Shown here: one piece after another, positions 37,963-46,522 of the stretch
How positions within the stretch are numbered: the stretch's first letter is position 1
Layout: each line of letters starts with the position of its first letter
DNA from: Mucilaginibacter gotjawali
GTDB lineage: Bacteria; Bacteroidota; Bacteroidia; Sphingobacteriales; Sphingobacteriaceae
Direction of reading: 5' to 3'
Assembly: GCF_002355435.1 (NCBI RefSeq)
Contig: NZ_AP017313.1
Span: 3,720,001 to 3,784,000, forward strand
DNA length: 64,000 bases
Notes under the pieces: generated by a model
Told to the model about the DNA's origin: nothing
What the model saw: only the letters and a program-made list of their open reading frames with translations
Databases searched by the model: none
Position numbers and translations under genes: made by a program

Positions 37963-39327
37963 ATGTATGCTATTGTTGATATCGAGACTACCGGGGGGCA
38001 TGCCAGCGCCAATGGCATTACTGAAATAGCTATATGCATACACAATGGTAAAAAGGTTATTGAACGCTATTCAACCCTGGTTAACCCGCGCAGGGAGATC
38101 CCGGTTTATATCAGCGCCCTAACCGGCATCACCAATGAAATGGTGCAAAATGCGCCGCCTTTTGAGGATGTGGCGCACGATGTATATCACCTGTTGAACA
38201 ATAAAATTTTTGTTGCCCACAATGTAAATTTCGATCATTCCTTTGTGCGTTACCATTTGGCGGCAGCAGGTTATGAACTGAATTGCAGTAAACTTTGCAC
38301 CGTAAGACTGGGGCGTAAAATAATACCCGGGCTTCCCTCCTACAGTCTTGGCAAACTATGCCGGCATTTGGGAATCGATAATGAGAGCCGTCACCGCGCT
38401 GCGGGGGATGCAGAAGCGACTTCTCAGCTATTTTCGTTATTGCTGCAGAAGGATATCAATAACCATATCCCGCAGGCATTAAAGCAAAATTCCAAAGAAC
38501 AAGTTTTGCCGCCAAACTTACCCCGAAAGGACGTGGATGCTTTGCCATCATCGCCGGGTATCTATTATTTTCACGATGAAAAAGGGAAAGTTATTTATGT
38601 TGGCAAAGCAAAAAACTTAAAAAAACGGGTAAGCAGCCATTTCGCCGGCAATAACCCCGGCCCGCAACGGCAGGAGTTTTTACGGAATATCTGCCATATC
38701 TCTTTTCAGCTTTGTGGTACCGAGTTAATTGCTTTTGTATTGGAAGCTGTGGAAATCAAGCGCCTTTGGCCCAGGTATAACCGTTCCTTAAAGCGGTTTG
38801 AGCAGGCTTACTCCTTATATGCTTTTGAAGACCAGCGCGGCTACCTGCGACTGGCTGTGGATAAGCACAGAAAAATGACCGGCTCCATTTACAGTTGCAA
38901 CACGCTATTTGAAGCGCGTAGTGTAATACTGCAATTGATCGATACCTTTGAGCTTTGCCCGAAACTTTGCTTTATTCAAACCAATACAGAACCTTGTATA
39001 GGAGTAAACCGCGAAAAATGTGCGTGCGAAGGCATTGAACCACCCGAAGCCTATAACAAAAGAGTAAATGCTGCCATTGATGAATTAAATAACGCCCTGC
39101 CCACCTTCGCTATCAGGGATGCAGGCCGTACGGATGAGGAACATAGCTGCCTGCTGATTGAAAAGGGCAAATTTTATGGCATGGGGTTCATCTCCCACTA
39201 CTTCGATGTCGACAACCTGCAGCAATTAAAAAATCACCTCACCCCCTATCCCGGTAATGATTACATCAAAGGGATGGTGGCCAATTATGCAACCAAGTTT
39301 CCGGAACGGAAAGTGGTTTTTGGATAA
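37963..39327 (+). CDS. DnaQ-like 3'-5' exonuclease fused to a GIY-YIG (UvrC-like) nuclease
   Basis: 454 residues. The N-terminal DEDDh exonuclease (about 1-165) has DIETTGG, NVNFDHSFV and HRAAGDAEAT. The GIY-YIG domain (about 190-275) has SSPGIYYFHDEKGKVIYVGKA and continues as in UvrC/Cho. A later Cys cluster (CPKLC, PCIG, KCAC at about 325-350) resembles the Fe-S or metal-binding Cys of UvrC. The UvrB-binding and C-terminal RNase H-like parts of UvrC are missing. It probably acts in DNA repair, as Cho-type nucleases do; the fusion is known from the family, but its exact role is inferred. An in-frame remnant of another gene follows the stop. Confidence 0.88.
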   Translation: MYAIVDIETTGGHASANGITEIAICIHNGKKVIERYSTLVNPRREIPVYISALTGITNEMVQNAPPFEDVAHDVYHLLNNKIFVAHNVNFDHSFVRYHLAAAGYELNCSKLCTVRLGRKIIPGLPSYSLGKLCRHLGIDNESRHRAAGDAEATSQLFSLLLQKDINNHIPQALKQNSKEQVLPPNLPRKDVDALPSSPGIYYFHDEKGKVIYVGKAKNLKKRVSSHFAGNNPGPQRQEFLRNICHISFQLCGTELIAFVLEAVEIKRLWPRYNRSLKRFEQAYSLYAFEDQRGYLRLAVDKHRKMTGSIYSCNTLFEARSVILQLIDTFELCPKLCFIQTNTEPCIGVNREKCACEGIEPPEAYNKRVNAAIDELNNALPTFAIRDAGRTDEEHSCLLIEKGKFYGMGFISHYFDVDNLQQLKNHLTPYPGNDYIKGMVANYATKFPERKVVFG

Positions 39328-39468
39328 CGCAGGAAAAACTTATCCGAAAAAGAAACAATACTTAATCGCAAGGAAGTGTTAGATTGGTTTGGCGGACTCG
39401 AACGTTTTGTTGATCATCATAAAACGATGATAGATGAGTTACTAGTTCGCAAACGCTTGAAAATATAA
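39328..39468 (+). pseudogene. Remnant of a C-terminal coding fragment, possibly IS200-like transposase-related
   Basis: A stop-free stretch in the same frame as the preceding nuclease gene encodes about 46 residues, including NRKEVLDWFGGLERFVDHH, with a stop at 39466-39468. The VLDWFGG pattern reminds me of the C-terminus of REP-associated (IS200-like) tyrosine transposases in Bacteroidota. It has no start codon of its own with a good leader. It is either a transposase scar or the former end of the nuclease gene. Confidence 0.4.
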
Positions 39469-39478
39469 AATCAGTATC

Positions 39479-39514
39479 AGACTTACGAAGTTTTTGAAAA
39501 CTTCGTAAGTCTTT
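39479..39514. terminator. Strong hairpin, bidirectional terminator between convergent genes
   Basis: The 16-base arm AGACTTACGAAGTTTT pairs with AAAACTTCGTAAGTCT and is followed by Ts. It lies 8 bases beyond the minus-strand pyrF stop. Both DNA strands present a usable stem. Confidence 0.7.
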
Positions 39515-39522
39515 CATAAGGA

Positions 39523-40355
39523 TTAAATAATCCCTGCCTTTTCCAACTCATTTTCCATCTGCAGCTGGATCTTCAGCGCTTCGGCCCCTGCCGCTTCGGC
39601 AAAGTCTTTGCCGTTGGAGGCATATATAATAGACCGTGAGGCGTTTACAATCAACCCGCAATCCTTTGTCATACCGTAGCGACAAACCTCTTCCAGGTTA
39701 CCTCCCTGTGCGCCTACGCCCGGCACCAGTAAAAAATTATCAGGTGCAAATTTGCGGATATTGGTAAACTCGGTGCTTTTGGTAGCGCCCACGACAAACA
39801 TCATCCTGTCGGCCCCTGCCCAGGTATTGGCTTTTTGAATAACAGTTTCGTACAAAAAGCCCTGGTTGGTTTCCAGGTATTGAAAATCTTTACTCCCTGC
39901 CGATGAGGTGAGCGCCAGCAGGATGACCCATTTGCCGGGATATGATAAATAGGAGTTCACTGTATCTTGCCCCATATAAGGCGACACAGTAATGGCATCA
40001 AAGCTCATCCCCGAAGCATCTTCATTAAAAAATGCTTTGGCGTACATATCAGACGTATTGCCTATGTCACCGCGCTTGGCATCAATAATATTAAGGCAAT
40101 CCTGGGGCAGATATTTCCAGGTATCAATTAAGCTTTGCAGACCTTTTATCCCACGTGCTTCATAAAAAGCTGCATTGGGTTTATAAGAAATGCACAGATC
40201 CTGCGTTGCATCAATGATCCGTTTGTTAAATTCAAATACCGGGTCGGGGTATTCTTTTAAAAACGCTGGTATTTTTTCGATGTCGGTATCAAGACCTACA
40301 CACAGAAAAGATTTTTTTGTTTGATCTGTTCTATTAGCTGCTTTCGGGAAATCAT
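39523..40355 (-). pseudogene. pyrF: Orotidine 5'-phosphate decarboxylase, single-base frameshift near the start (probable sequence error)
   Basis: Type 2 (Bacteroidota) OMP decarboxylase of about 277 residues, the last step of UMP synthesis. Translation from 40355 gives [14 protein letters not shown] and then leaves frame at an A7 run (40312-40318 on the plus strand). With eight As it continues [17 protein letters not shown] and runs intact through [16 protein letters not shown] and VPGVGAQGG to the stop at 39523. The downstream part alone (from 40047) lacks the active-site DAKRGD. All other sequence is well conserved and the enzyme is needed for pyrimidine synthesis, so an under-called base is more likely than a dead gene. 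Confidence 0.88.
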
Positions 40356-40766
40356 CAGGGAAGATTGTTTTATTCGAGGCACAAAAAAACTAAAAATAAA
40401 ACTAAGTGTTGAGCTTAAAATGATATTTTTTAAATAATTTGAATTTTTTAAATAATTTGAGTAGAATTGCAATGTTTTCCGTTGAATTTTTCTTGCACTA
40501 AAGAAACAATTTAAAACTCCAGGTTATTTTATTAATTATTTACATGGGTTTAGATGTTGCATAAACAAGTTGCAAATAAAATCTTTCATATAAAAACATC
40601 CTCCATGTATATCAATATTAAAAGGATTTGCTAATACAAATAAAATTCTTTCTTAACGCCGGGCAGCTTAACAAAAAGCTTAACTGCCCTATAATACCAG
40701 TGAAAAATACAAAAGCATCACAAAAGATATTCTAATTAAAAATCTCCTTGAACTATAATATATAAT
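40356..40766. other. Long AT-rich leader region upstream of rho
   Basis: A 411-base non-coding stretch between pyrF and rho (divergent). It contains a hairpin at 40661-40689 (GGGCAG paired with CTGCCC around CTTAA/TTAA) that is not followed by a T run. rho is often autoregulated through its leader, so a regulatory 5' region is plausible. No gene is visible. Confidence 0.5.
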
Positions 40767-42383
40767 ATGTTTGATACAAACGAATTGAACGACAAACTCG
40801 TTTCAGAGTTGCGCGATATTGCCAGAAACTTAGGTATTGGTGAAGCTGACGACCTTAGGAAGGCTCAACTCATCAGTCGGATTGTTGAACAGGAACAGCT
40901 GATAGAAGCAGCCCGTGCACAACAAAGTACCGTAAATACCATTTATACTCCCAAAGGAGCTGAACCCGCCGAGAGTACCGAAAAAACACGTAAAAGAATA
41001 CGCACCGTAAAAACAAGCAACAAGCCCCGCATAGAAGTGCCTTTGGATGATACCAATTTATTTGATGAGCCAGATGATGACGTTTCTGCTGACGAGGATA
41101 GCGAAGTGCCGTTAATGAACGGTGACGATGCCGAAGCTGCGCAGGACGGTGATGCTGCCGCGAAAGCAGATGATACCATAACAGAAGGACGCAACCCTAA
41201 ATTTGAACGCAGGGTAAATAACCAAACCAGCCAGCAAAAAAGCCAGGAGCCACCCATTAACCTTGATTTTGACAATGTAATTGTAAATGAAGGTGTTTTG
41301 GAAATTATGCCCGACGGATATGGTTTTTTAAGGTCATCAGATTATAACTATCTTACTTCTCCGGATGACATTTATGTTTCGCAATCACAGATAAAGCTAT
41401 TTGGTTTAAAAACCGGTGATACTGTTCGCGGAAGCATCAGGCCTCCTAAAGAAGGTGAAAAATATTTCCCTTTGGTACGGGTTGAAGCCATTAACAGCCG
41501 TATCCCTGCCGAAGTTCGCGACCGCGTGCCATTTGACCACTTAACACCGCTTTTCCCTTCCGAGAAATTGAGCCTGTTTACTGATCCGGGTAATTACTCA
41601 ACCCGTATTATGGACCTTTTCTCACCAATTGGTAAAGGACAACGCGGTTTGATTGTCGCCCAGCCTAAAACAGGTAAAACCATGCTGTTAAAGGATGTGG
41701 CCAATGCCATCGCCAAAAACCATCCCGAAGTTTACCTCATCATCCTTTTGATTGATGAACGCCCGGAAGAAGTAACAGATATGGCCCGCAGTGTACGTGC
41801 GGAGGTTGTATCATCAACCTTTGATGAACCGGCTGAACGCCACGTTAAAATTGCCAATATCGTTTTGGAAAAAGCAAAACGTATGGTAGAGTGCGGTCAT
41901 GACGTGGTTATTTTGCTCGACTCGATCACCCGTCTTGCCCGTGCTTACAATACCGTAGCCCCGGCATCCGGTAAGATATTATCTGGTGGTGTTGATGCTA
42001 ATGCCCTGCACAAACCGAAACGCTTTTTCGGTGCTGCCCGTAATATTGAAGACGGTGGCTCATTAACCATCATAGCAACAGCGTTGACAGAAACGGGCTC
42101 AAAAATGGATGAAGTAATTTTCGAAGAGTTTAAAGGTACCGGTAACATGGAACTTCAGCTCGACCGTAAATTATCCAACAAACGGATCTTCCCGGCTATT
42201 GACATTACCGCCTCAAGCACACGCCGCGATGATTTACTGCTCGACCGCGAAACCCTGCAACGGATCTGGATTTTACGTAACCACCTTGCGGATATGAATT
42301 CGCAGGAAGCAATGGAATTTTTACAGTCGCAGATAAGAGGTACAAAAACAAACGAAGAATTTCTTATCTCGATGAATTCGTAA
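40767..42383 (+). CDS. rho: Transcription termination factor Rho
   Basis: A 538-residue hexameric RNA helicase. The N-terminal Rho_N helices ([20 protein letters not shown]) are followed by an acidic, low-complexity insert (about 60-150, many Asp, Glu and Ala) usual in Bacteroidota. The cold-shock-like RNA-binding domain follows ([20 protein letters not shown]), then the ATPase with Walker [21 protein letters not shown], and the Q-loop [13 protein letters not shown]. Complete. A 15-bp inverted repeat follows the stop. Confidence 0.96.
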   Translation: MFDTNELNDKLVSELRDIARNLGIGEADDLRKAQLISRIVEQEQLIEAARAQQSTVNTIYTPKGAEPAESTEKTRKRIRTVKTSNKPRIEVPLDDTNLFDEPDDDVSADEDSEVPLMNGDDAEAAQDGDAAAKADDTITEGRNPKFERRVNNQTSQQKSQEPPINLDFDNVIVNEGVLEIMPDGYGFLRSSDYNYLTSPDDIYVSQSQIKLFGLKTGDTVRGSIRPPKEGEKYFPLVRVEAINSRIPAEVRDRVPFDHLTPLFPSEKLSLFTDPGNYSTRIMDLFSPIGKGQRGLIVAQPKTGKTMLLKDVANAIAKNHPEVYLIILLIDERPEEVTDMARSVRAEVVSSTFDEPAERHVKIANIVLEKAKRMVECGHDVVILLDSITRLARAYNTVAPASGKILSGGVDANALHKPKRFFGAARNIEDGGSLTIIATALTETGSKMDEVIFEEFKGTGNMELQLDRKLSNKRIFPAIDITASSTRRDDLLLDRETLQRIWILRNHLADMNSQEAMEFLQSQIRGTKTNEEFLISMNS

Positions 42384-42389
42384 TAATTT

Positions 42390-42444
42390 AGTATTTATGA
42401 AGTTTTAATTAAGGTAACACTAAATTTAGAACTTCATAAATACT
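42390..42444. repeat. 15-bp inverted repeat between rho and pssA
   Basis: AGTATTTATGAAGTT (42390-42404) is matched by its exact complement at 42430-42444 across a 25-base loop. It may shape the end of the rho transcript or the leader of pssA. There is no T run. Confidence 0.7.
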
Positions 42445-42484
42445 ACAGAATTACTTCAACAAACATTGCTACCTTCATGCCGGA

Positions 42485-43240
42485 ATGAAGAATCGAGTTA
42501 AAAAACACTTACCAAATGCAATAACCTGCGCAAACCTGTTTAGCGGCTGTGTGGGTATTGTATTAGCTTTTAAAGGTGAACTGGTTGCAGCTGCCTACGC
42601 TATATTTTTGTCGGCTATATTTGATTTTTTTGACGGACTGGCCTCCAGGGTACTCAAATCATTTTCGGGTATTGGCAAGGATCTTGATTCATTAGCAGAT
42701 ATGGTGAGTTTCGGGGTTTTACCCGCCGTTATCATGTACCAGATATTTTTACAGGCCCCCCAAATCGCTCAAATTAGCGGATGGTTAAACTTTATCGCTT
42801 TTTTAATCCCTGTTTTTTCGGCTTTACGGCTTGCTAAATTTAATGTAGATACCCGCCAGGCCGAGAATTTTATTGGTTTGCCCACACCTGCAAATGCGAT
42901 ATTGATTGCCTCTTTCCCCATGATCATTGAGCATCATGATCGTTTTTACGAACCTTTTTTATCAAATCCGTATGCACTACCAATTTTTGTGATTGTTATG
43001 TGCACGCTGTTAGTTTTAGAAATGCCTATGATGTCGTTAAAATTTAAAAACAGCGACTTTAATCAAAATATTTATCGGTATTTATTACTGTTATTCTCGG
43101 CTATTCTGATACTATTTTTTAAATTTGCAGCAGTTCCGGTGATCATATTGATCTATGTCATCTTATCCATTATCCAATTCAAATTTGCCAATGAGCCTAT
43201 GGTCGGTGTCGCCCAAAAAGAAACAAAAATTCACCGATAA
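42485..43240 (+). CDS. pssA: CDP-diacylglycerol--serine O-phosphatidyltransferase
   Basis: A 251-residue integral membrane enzyme that makes phosphatidylserine, the precursor of phosphatidylethanolamine. The CDP-alcohol phosphotransferase motif is present as DFFDGLASRVLK, then GKDLDSLADMVSFG; the usual Ala-Arg is Ser-Arg here. Six or more hydrophobic segments follow. Complete; purS follows 31 bases later. Confidence 0.93.
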   Translation: MKNRVKKHLPNAITCANLFSGCVGIVLAFKGELVAAAYAIFLSAIFDFFDGLASRVLKSFSGIGKDLDSLADMVSFGVLPAVIMYQIFLQAPQIAQISGWLNFIAFLIPVFSALRLAKFNVDTRQAENFIGLPTPANAILIASFPMIIEHHDRFYEPFLSNPYALPIFVIVMCTLLVLEMPMMSLKFKNSDFNQNIYRYLLLLFSAILILFFKFAAVPVIILIYVILSIIQFKFANEPMVGVAQKETKIHR

Positions 43241-43271
43241 TAGATTCGTTCGCTATTAAAACTTATAATTG

Positions 43272-43529
43272 ATGAAAAAATTCCAGGCTGAAATAGATGT
43301 AATGCCGAAAAAAGAAATACTTGACCCACAGGGGAAAGCTGTAACAGGAAGCATGAAAAACCTTGGGTTAGCTGAAATACACAATGTACGCATCGGCAAA
43401 CACATCACCCTTGAGATAGAAGCCGACAGCGCCGAAACTGCTCACAGCAAAGTTGACCTTGCCTGCAAAAATCTTCTTGCAAACCTAATCATGGAAAGCT
43501 ATAGCTTTAGTGTATCGGAAGTTGCGTGA
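43272..43529 (+). CDS. purS: Phosphoribosylformylglycinamidine synthase subunit PurS
   Basis: An 85-residue small subunit of the three-part FGAM synthase (PurSQL). The pattern KKEILDPQGKAVTGSMKNLG and VRIGKHITLEIEAD is diagnostic. The ATG at 43272 is preferred to the TTG directly before it. purQ and purL are not in the window. The stop is followed at once by a TAGAGATTAG word array. Confidence 0.92.
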   Translation: MKKFQAEIDVMPKKEILDPQGKAVTGSMKNLGLAEIHNVRIGKHITLEIEADSAETAHSKVDLACKNLLANLIMESYSFSVSEVA

Positions 43530-43618
43530 TAGAGATTGGTTAATCAGAGGTTAGAGATTAGTTGGAATTTCAATCAATCTTTACAATTTGGCATTTTTCT
43601 GCCTAATCTCCAATCACT
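43530..43618. repeat. Inverted word array, word TAGAGATTAG
   Basis: The left arm begins two bases after the purS stop codon (AGAGATTGGTTAATCAGAGG). The right arm CTAATCTCCAATCACT (43603-43618) reaches the stop of the convergent Hpt gene. It is the same word as at 21438-21578. Confidence 0.75.
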
Positions 43619-43994
43619 ATAATTGAGTTTCTTTTTCTGCCTTTATTTTGGCGAGAGAAATCAAGTTTTCTGCAAGGATTGCCTGTACTTCGCTGAATTT
43701 TTGTTTTAACAGCTCAGGGTCCTGCGCACCGCCCTTTGCCATAATCTCAACTTCCTGGATAGTAGCCTGGCTGATCGGCATTCCAAAAAAACCCAGATTT
43801 GGTTTCAATTTATGTGAAGCTGAAGCCACAGTTGTCCAATCACCGGCGGCAATACCGGTAGCAATCATCTGCAATAATTCGGGGGTTTGCTGCATGAACA
43901 TTTCAATTGATTCAACGATAAACTCGTTGCTCCCGTCAGCAATATCCAGCAAAAAAGAAAGGTCGAGGTCCTGTGGTATAGAATTATGAGACAT
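43617..43994 (-). CDS. Stand-alone Hpt (histidine phosphotransfer) protein
   Basis: About 125 residues forming one Hpt four-helix domain. The phospho-accepting His lies in ASHKLKPNLGFFG. The start at MSHNSIP (43994) is chosen over 44015. It is not next to a kinase. The hybrid kinase at 15494-18757 has a receiver but no Hpt, so a phosphorelay link is possible, though that is only an inference. Confidence 0.85.
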   Translation of the reverse strand: MSHNSIPQDLDLSFLLDIADGSNEFIVESIEMFMQQTPELLQMIATGIAAGDWTTVASASHKLKPNLGFFGMPISQATIQEVEIMAKGGAQDPELLKQKFSEVQAILAENLISLAKIKAEKETQL

Positions 43995-44034
43995 AAAAGG
44001 GTTTATAAACTTCAAAATTATATCTTTTTTACGT

Positions 44035-44496
44035 TCAATTCATCAATAAGTTCGAATTTAAGTTGTAAAATATTTTTTTTAATACCGGGTGCATCGTGTC
44101 CGCTGCTATTTCTGCCAGCGGTTCAAGCGTAAACCTTCGTTTTTGCAACTCAGGATGTGGAATAATAAGCCCGGGGTCATTTATTATTTGCTGATCATAC
44201 AATAATATATCAATATCAATCGTACGCGACCCCCATTTTTCCTCCCGCCGCCGTCCGAGTCTATTTTCAATATTTAATACCTTTTCAAGAACCTCATTTG
44301 GATTAAACGCTGTTTTTAATAATATCACCTGGTTCAGGTAATCAGGCGCATCGGTTTTTCCCCATGATTGCGTTTCATAAACCGACGACTTTTTTAACAC
44401 AGGGGCTATTACAGATTCTATTTGATCAATAGCTTGTTTCATAAACAACTGCCTGTCTCCCAGGTTACTCCCCAACAATAAAAAAACCTCATGCAT
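44035..44496 (-). CDS. folK: 2-amino-4-hydroxy-6-hydroxymethyldihydropteridine diphosphokinase
   Basis: A 153-residue folate-pathway enzyme that transfers pyrophosphate from ATP to the pterin. Signatures: LLGSNLGDRQLFMKQAI, the Trp/Asp stretch ETQSWGKTDAPDYLNQV, and the PPPK pattern RTIDIDILLYD. Complete and normal in length. The start is 86 bases from the divergent sppA start. Confidence 0.94.
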   Translation of the reverse strand: MHEVFLLLGSNLGDRQLFMKQAIDQIESVIAPVLKKSSVYETQSWGKTDAPDYLNQVILLKTAFNPNEVLEKVLNIENRLGRRREEKWGSRTIDIDILLYDQQIINDPGLIIPHPELQKRRFTLEPLAEIAADTMHPVLKKIFYNLNSNLLMN

Positions 44497-44548
44497 GTTG
44501 TAACAAATATTATAGACAGTGCTCTTAATGTTATCAGTTGCGAATTAC

Positions 44549-44556
44549 TAAGTTTG
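44549..44556 (+). promoter_or_regulatory. Bacteroidota -7 box of sppA (TAAGTTTG)
   Basis: An exact TAnnTTTG match 26 bases before the sppA ATG. Confidence 0.55.
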
Positions 44557-44582
44557 CATAGTTAAAAGATTTAAAACACTTA

Positions 44583-46349
44583 ATGAAACAATTCTTCAAA
44601 TTTGTGCTGGCCAGCATGGTAGCGATAATTATTTCGGGTATCATTTTCGTAATCCTTATTATTGCAATCATAGCATCCTCAAGCGATAAAACGGTTGAGG
44701 TTGACGCTAATTCAGTTTTACATATCCAGTTCACCAAATCGATTGCTGAACGCACCCCGGAAAACCCGCTTAAAGATTTACCGTTTTTAGGATTGGACCA
44801 GGACGAATCAATAGGCCTTAACGATATCCTTTCGAACATCAAAAAAGCAAAAAACGACGCTAATATTAAAGGCATATTCCTGGATGAAACTGAAATACCT
44901 ATAGGGCAGGCCACAGCCGAAGAAATCCGTAATGCACTGATCGACTTTAAAAAATCCGGCAAATTCATCATAGCTTACTCTGAAATATATACGCAGGGTT
45001 TTTATTACCTTGCTTCGGTAGCCGATAAGGTTTATTTAAACCCCAAAGGGATATTCCTCTTCCATGGATTTAACCAGCAGATCACCTTCATGAAAGGGGC
45101 ACTTGACAAGTTGGGTATTGAAGCGCAGATTATTAAAGTAGGAACATATAAAAGCGCAGTTGAGCCATTTTTCCTTACCAAAATGAGCGATGCCAACCGT
45201 TTACAGGTAAACTCCTATTTAGGTTCGCTCTACAATAATTTTTTAGCAGGCATTGGCAAAAGCCGGAAGATTAGCAAAGACACTTTATTTAGCTATGCAA
45301 ACAACCTGAAAATACGTTTTCCGGAAGATGCACTTAATTTCAAATTGGTAGATGGGTTGAAATACAAGGACGAAGTTTTAAATGAACTTAAAAAACGTAC
45401 AGGTATTGAAACTAAAGATGACCTGAAAATAGTTGAGCTTTCTGATTATTCAAAAAGCATTCCTAACGGAGACGATCGTAAAAAGGAGTCCAAAAATCAG
45501 ATCGCAATCATCTACGCATCCGGAGAAATTAACGGTGGAAATGGTGACGACAATACCATAGGTTCCGAAACGGTGTCAAAGGCGTTGCGCGAAGCGCGCC
45601 TTGACAATAAAGTTAAAGCCGTTGTTTTAAGGGTTAATTCGCCAGGAGGAAGCTCGCTGGCATCAGATGTGATCTGGCGCGAAGTAATGCTTACAAAAAA
45701 GGCAAAACCGATGATCGTATCCATGGGTGATTACGCGGCATCTGGTGGTTATTATATTGCTTGCGCAGCAGATTCCATTTTTGCTGAACCAAATACGATA
45801 ACCGGCTCTATAGGTATTTTTGCCGTTTTACCCAACATGCAAAAGTTTTTTAATGACAAGTTGGGCATTACTTTCGATGGCGTAAAAACCGGCAAATATG
45901 CCGACCTTGGCGATGTTTCGAGGCCATTAACTGCTGAAGAACGGGCAATATTGCAAAACCAGGTGGACCATGGTTATGATGATTTTACCAAAGCAGTTGC
46001 CAGCGGCCGTCACAAAAGCCAGACCTATATTAATAGTATTGGACAAGGCCGTGTTTGGACCGGCGAACAAGCCATCACAAATGGGCTGGTTGACCGCCTG
46101 GGTAATATCAACGATGCCATCAAATCGGCAGCGAATATGGCCAAAATCAAAAACTATAAACTAAAGGCTTACCCTGACCAAAAAAGCTTTCTAAATAAAT
46201 TCGGTTTGGATATGAGCGCCAAAATGAGGGCTCACTTTGTAAAATCCGAACTGGGTGAGAATTACAAATATTACGACCAGATTAAAAGCGTTACCCAAAT
46301 GATGCGCACCCCCCAGGCCAGGTTGCCTTATGATATTGAGATAAATTAA
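44583..46349 (+). CDS. sppA: Signal peptide peptidase SppA, 67 kDa type
   Basis: A 588-residue membrane-bound serine protease with two S49 repeats. One N-terminal helix (VAIIISGIIFVILIIAIIA) is followed by the N-terminal S49 half, which carries the Lys of the Ser-Lys dyad in the Lys-rich stretch near GTYKSAVEPFF. The C-terminal half carries the catalytic Ser in MGDYAASGGYYIACAAD. It degrades cleaved signal peptides. Complete, and followed by a good terminator. Confidence 0.94.
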   Translation: MKQFFKFVLASMVAIIISGIIFVILIIAIIASSSDKTVEVDANSVLHIQFTKSIAERTPENPLKDLPFLGLDQDESIGLNDILSNIKKAKNDANIKGIFLDETEIPIGQATAEEIRNALIDFKKSGKFIIAYSEIYTQGFYYLASVADKVYLNPKGIFLFHGFNQQITFMKGALDKLGIEAQIIKVGTYKSAVEPFFLTKMSDANRLQVNSYLGSLYNNFLAGIGKSRKISKDTLFSYANNLKIRFPEDALNFKLVDGLKYKDEVLNELKKRTGIETKDDLKIVELSDYSKSIPNGDDRKKESKNQIAIIYASGEINGGNGDDNTIGSETVSKALREARLDNKVKAVVLRVNSPGGSSLASDVIWREVMLTKKAKPMIVSMGDYAASGGYYIACAADSIFAEPNTITGSIGIFAVLPNMQKFFNDKLGITFDGVKTGKYADLGDVSRPLTAEERAILQNQVDHGYDDFTKAVASGRHKSQTYINSIGQGRVWTGEQAITNGLVDRLGNINDAIKSAANMAKIKNYKLKAYPDQKSFLNKFGLDMSAKMRAHFVKSELGENYKYYDQIKSVTQMMRTPQARLPYDIEIN

Positions 46350-46375
46350 TTTTTTGCGATATATTTTGATTGGAG

Positions 46376-46405
46376 AGCCGTATACTAATTAGCATACGGC
46401 TTTTA
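46376..46405 (+). terminator. Rho-independent terminator after sppA
   Basis: The stem AGCCGTAT/ATACGGCT, with a 10-base loop, is followed by TTTATTGTTTT. It lies 27 bases after the sppA stop. Confidence 0.85.
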
Positions 46406-46522
46406 TTGTTTTACCTTACTGCGCTTTTATTTAATTAATACAACACCTTTGTCTTAAGAAGAAAATTTCCAAACACATAATTGCTCTTTTTGCGTTTAGA
46501 TGTAAAACAAAACCACGAATAA

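Noticed and set aside
39328..39468. Stop-codon readthrough of the nuclease gene
   Set aside because: The extension resembles a transposase end rather than a nuclease domain, and no readthrough signal is seen. It is kept only as a remnant.
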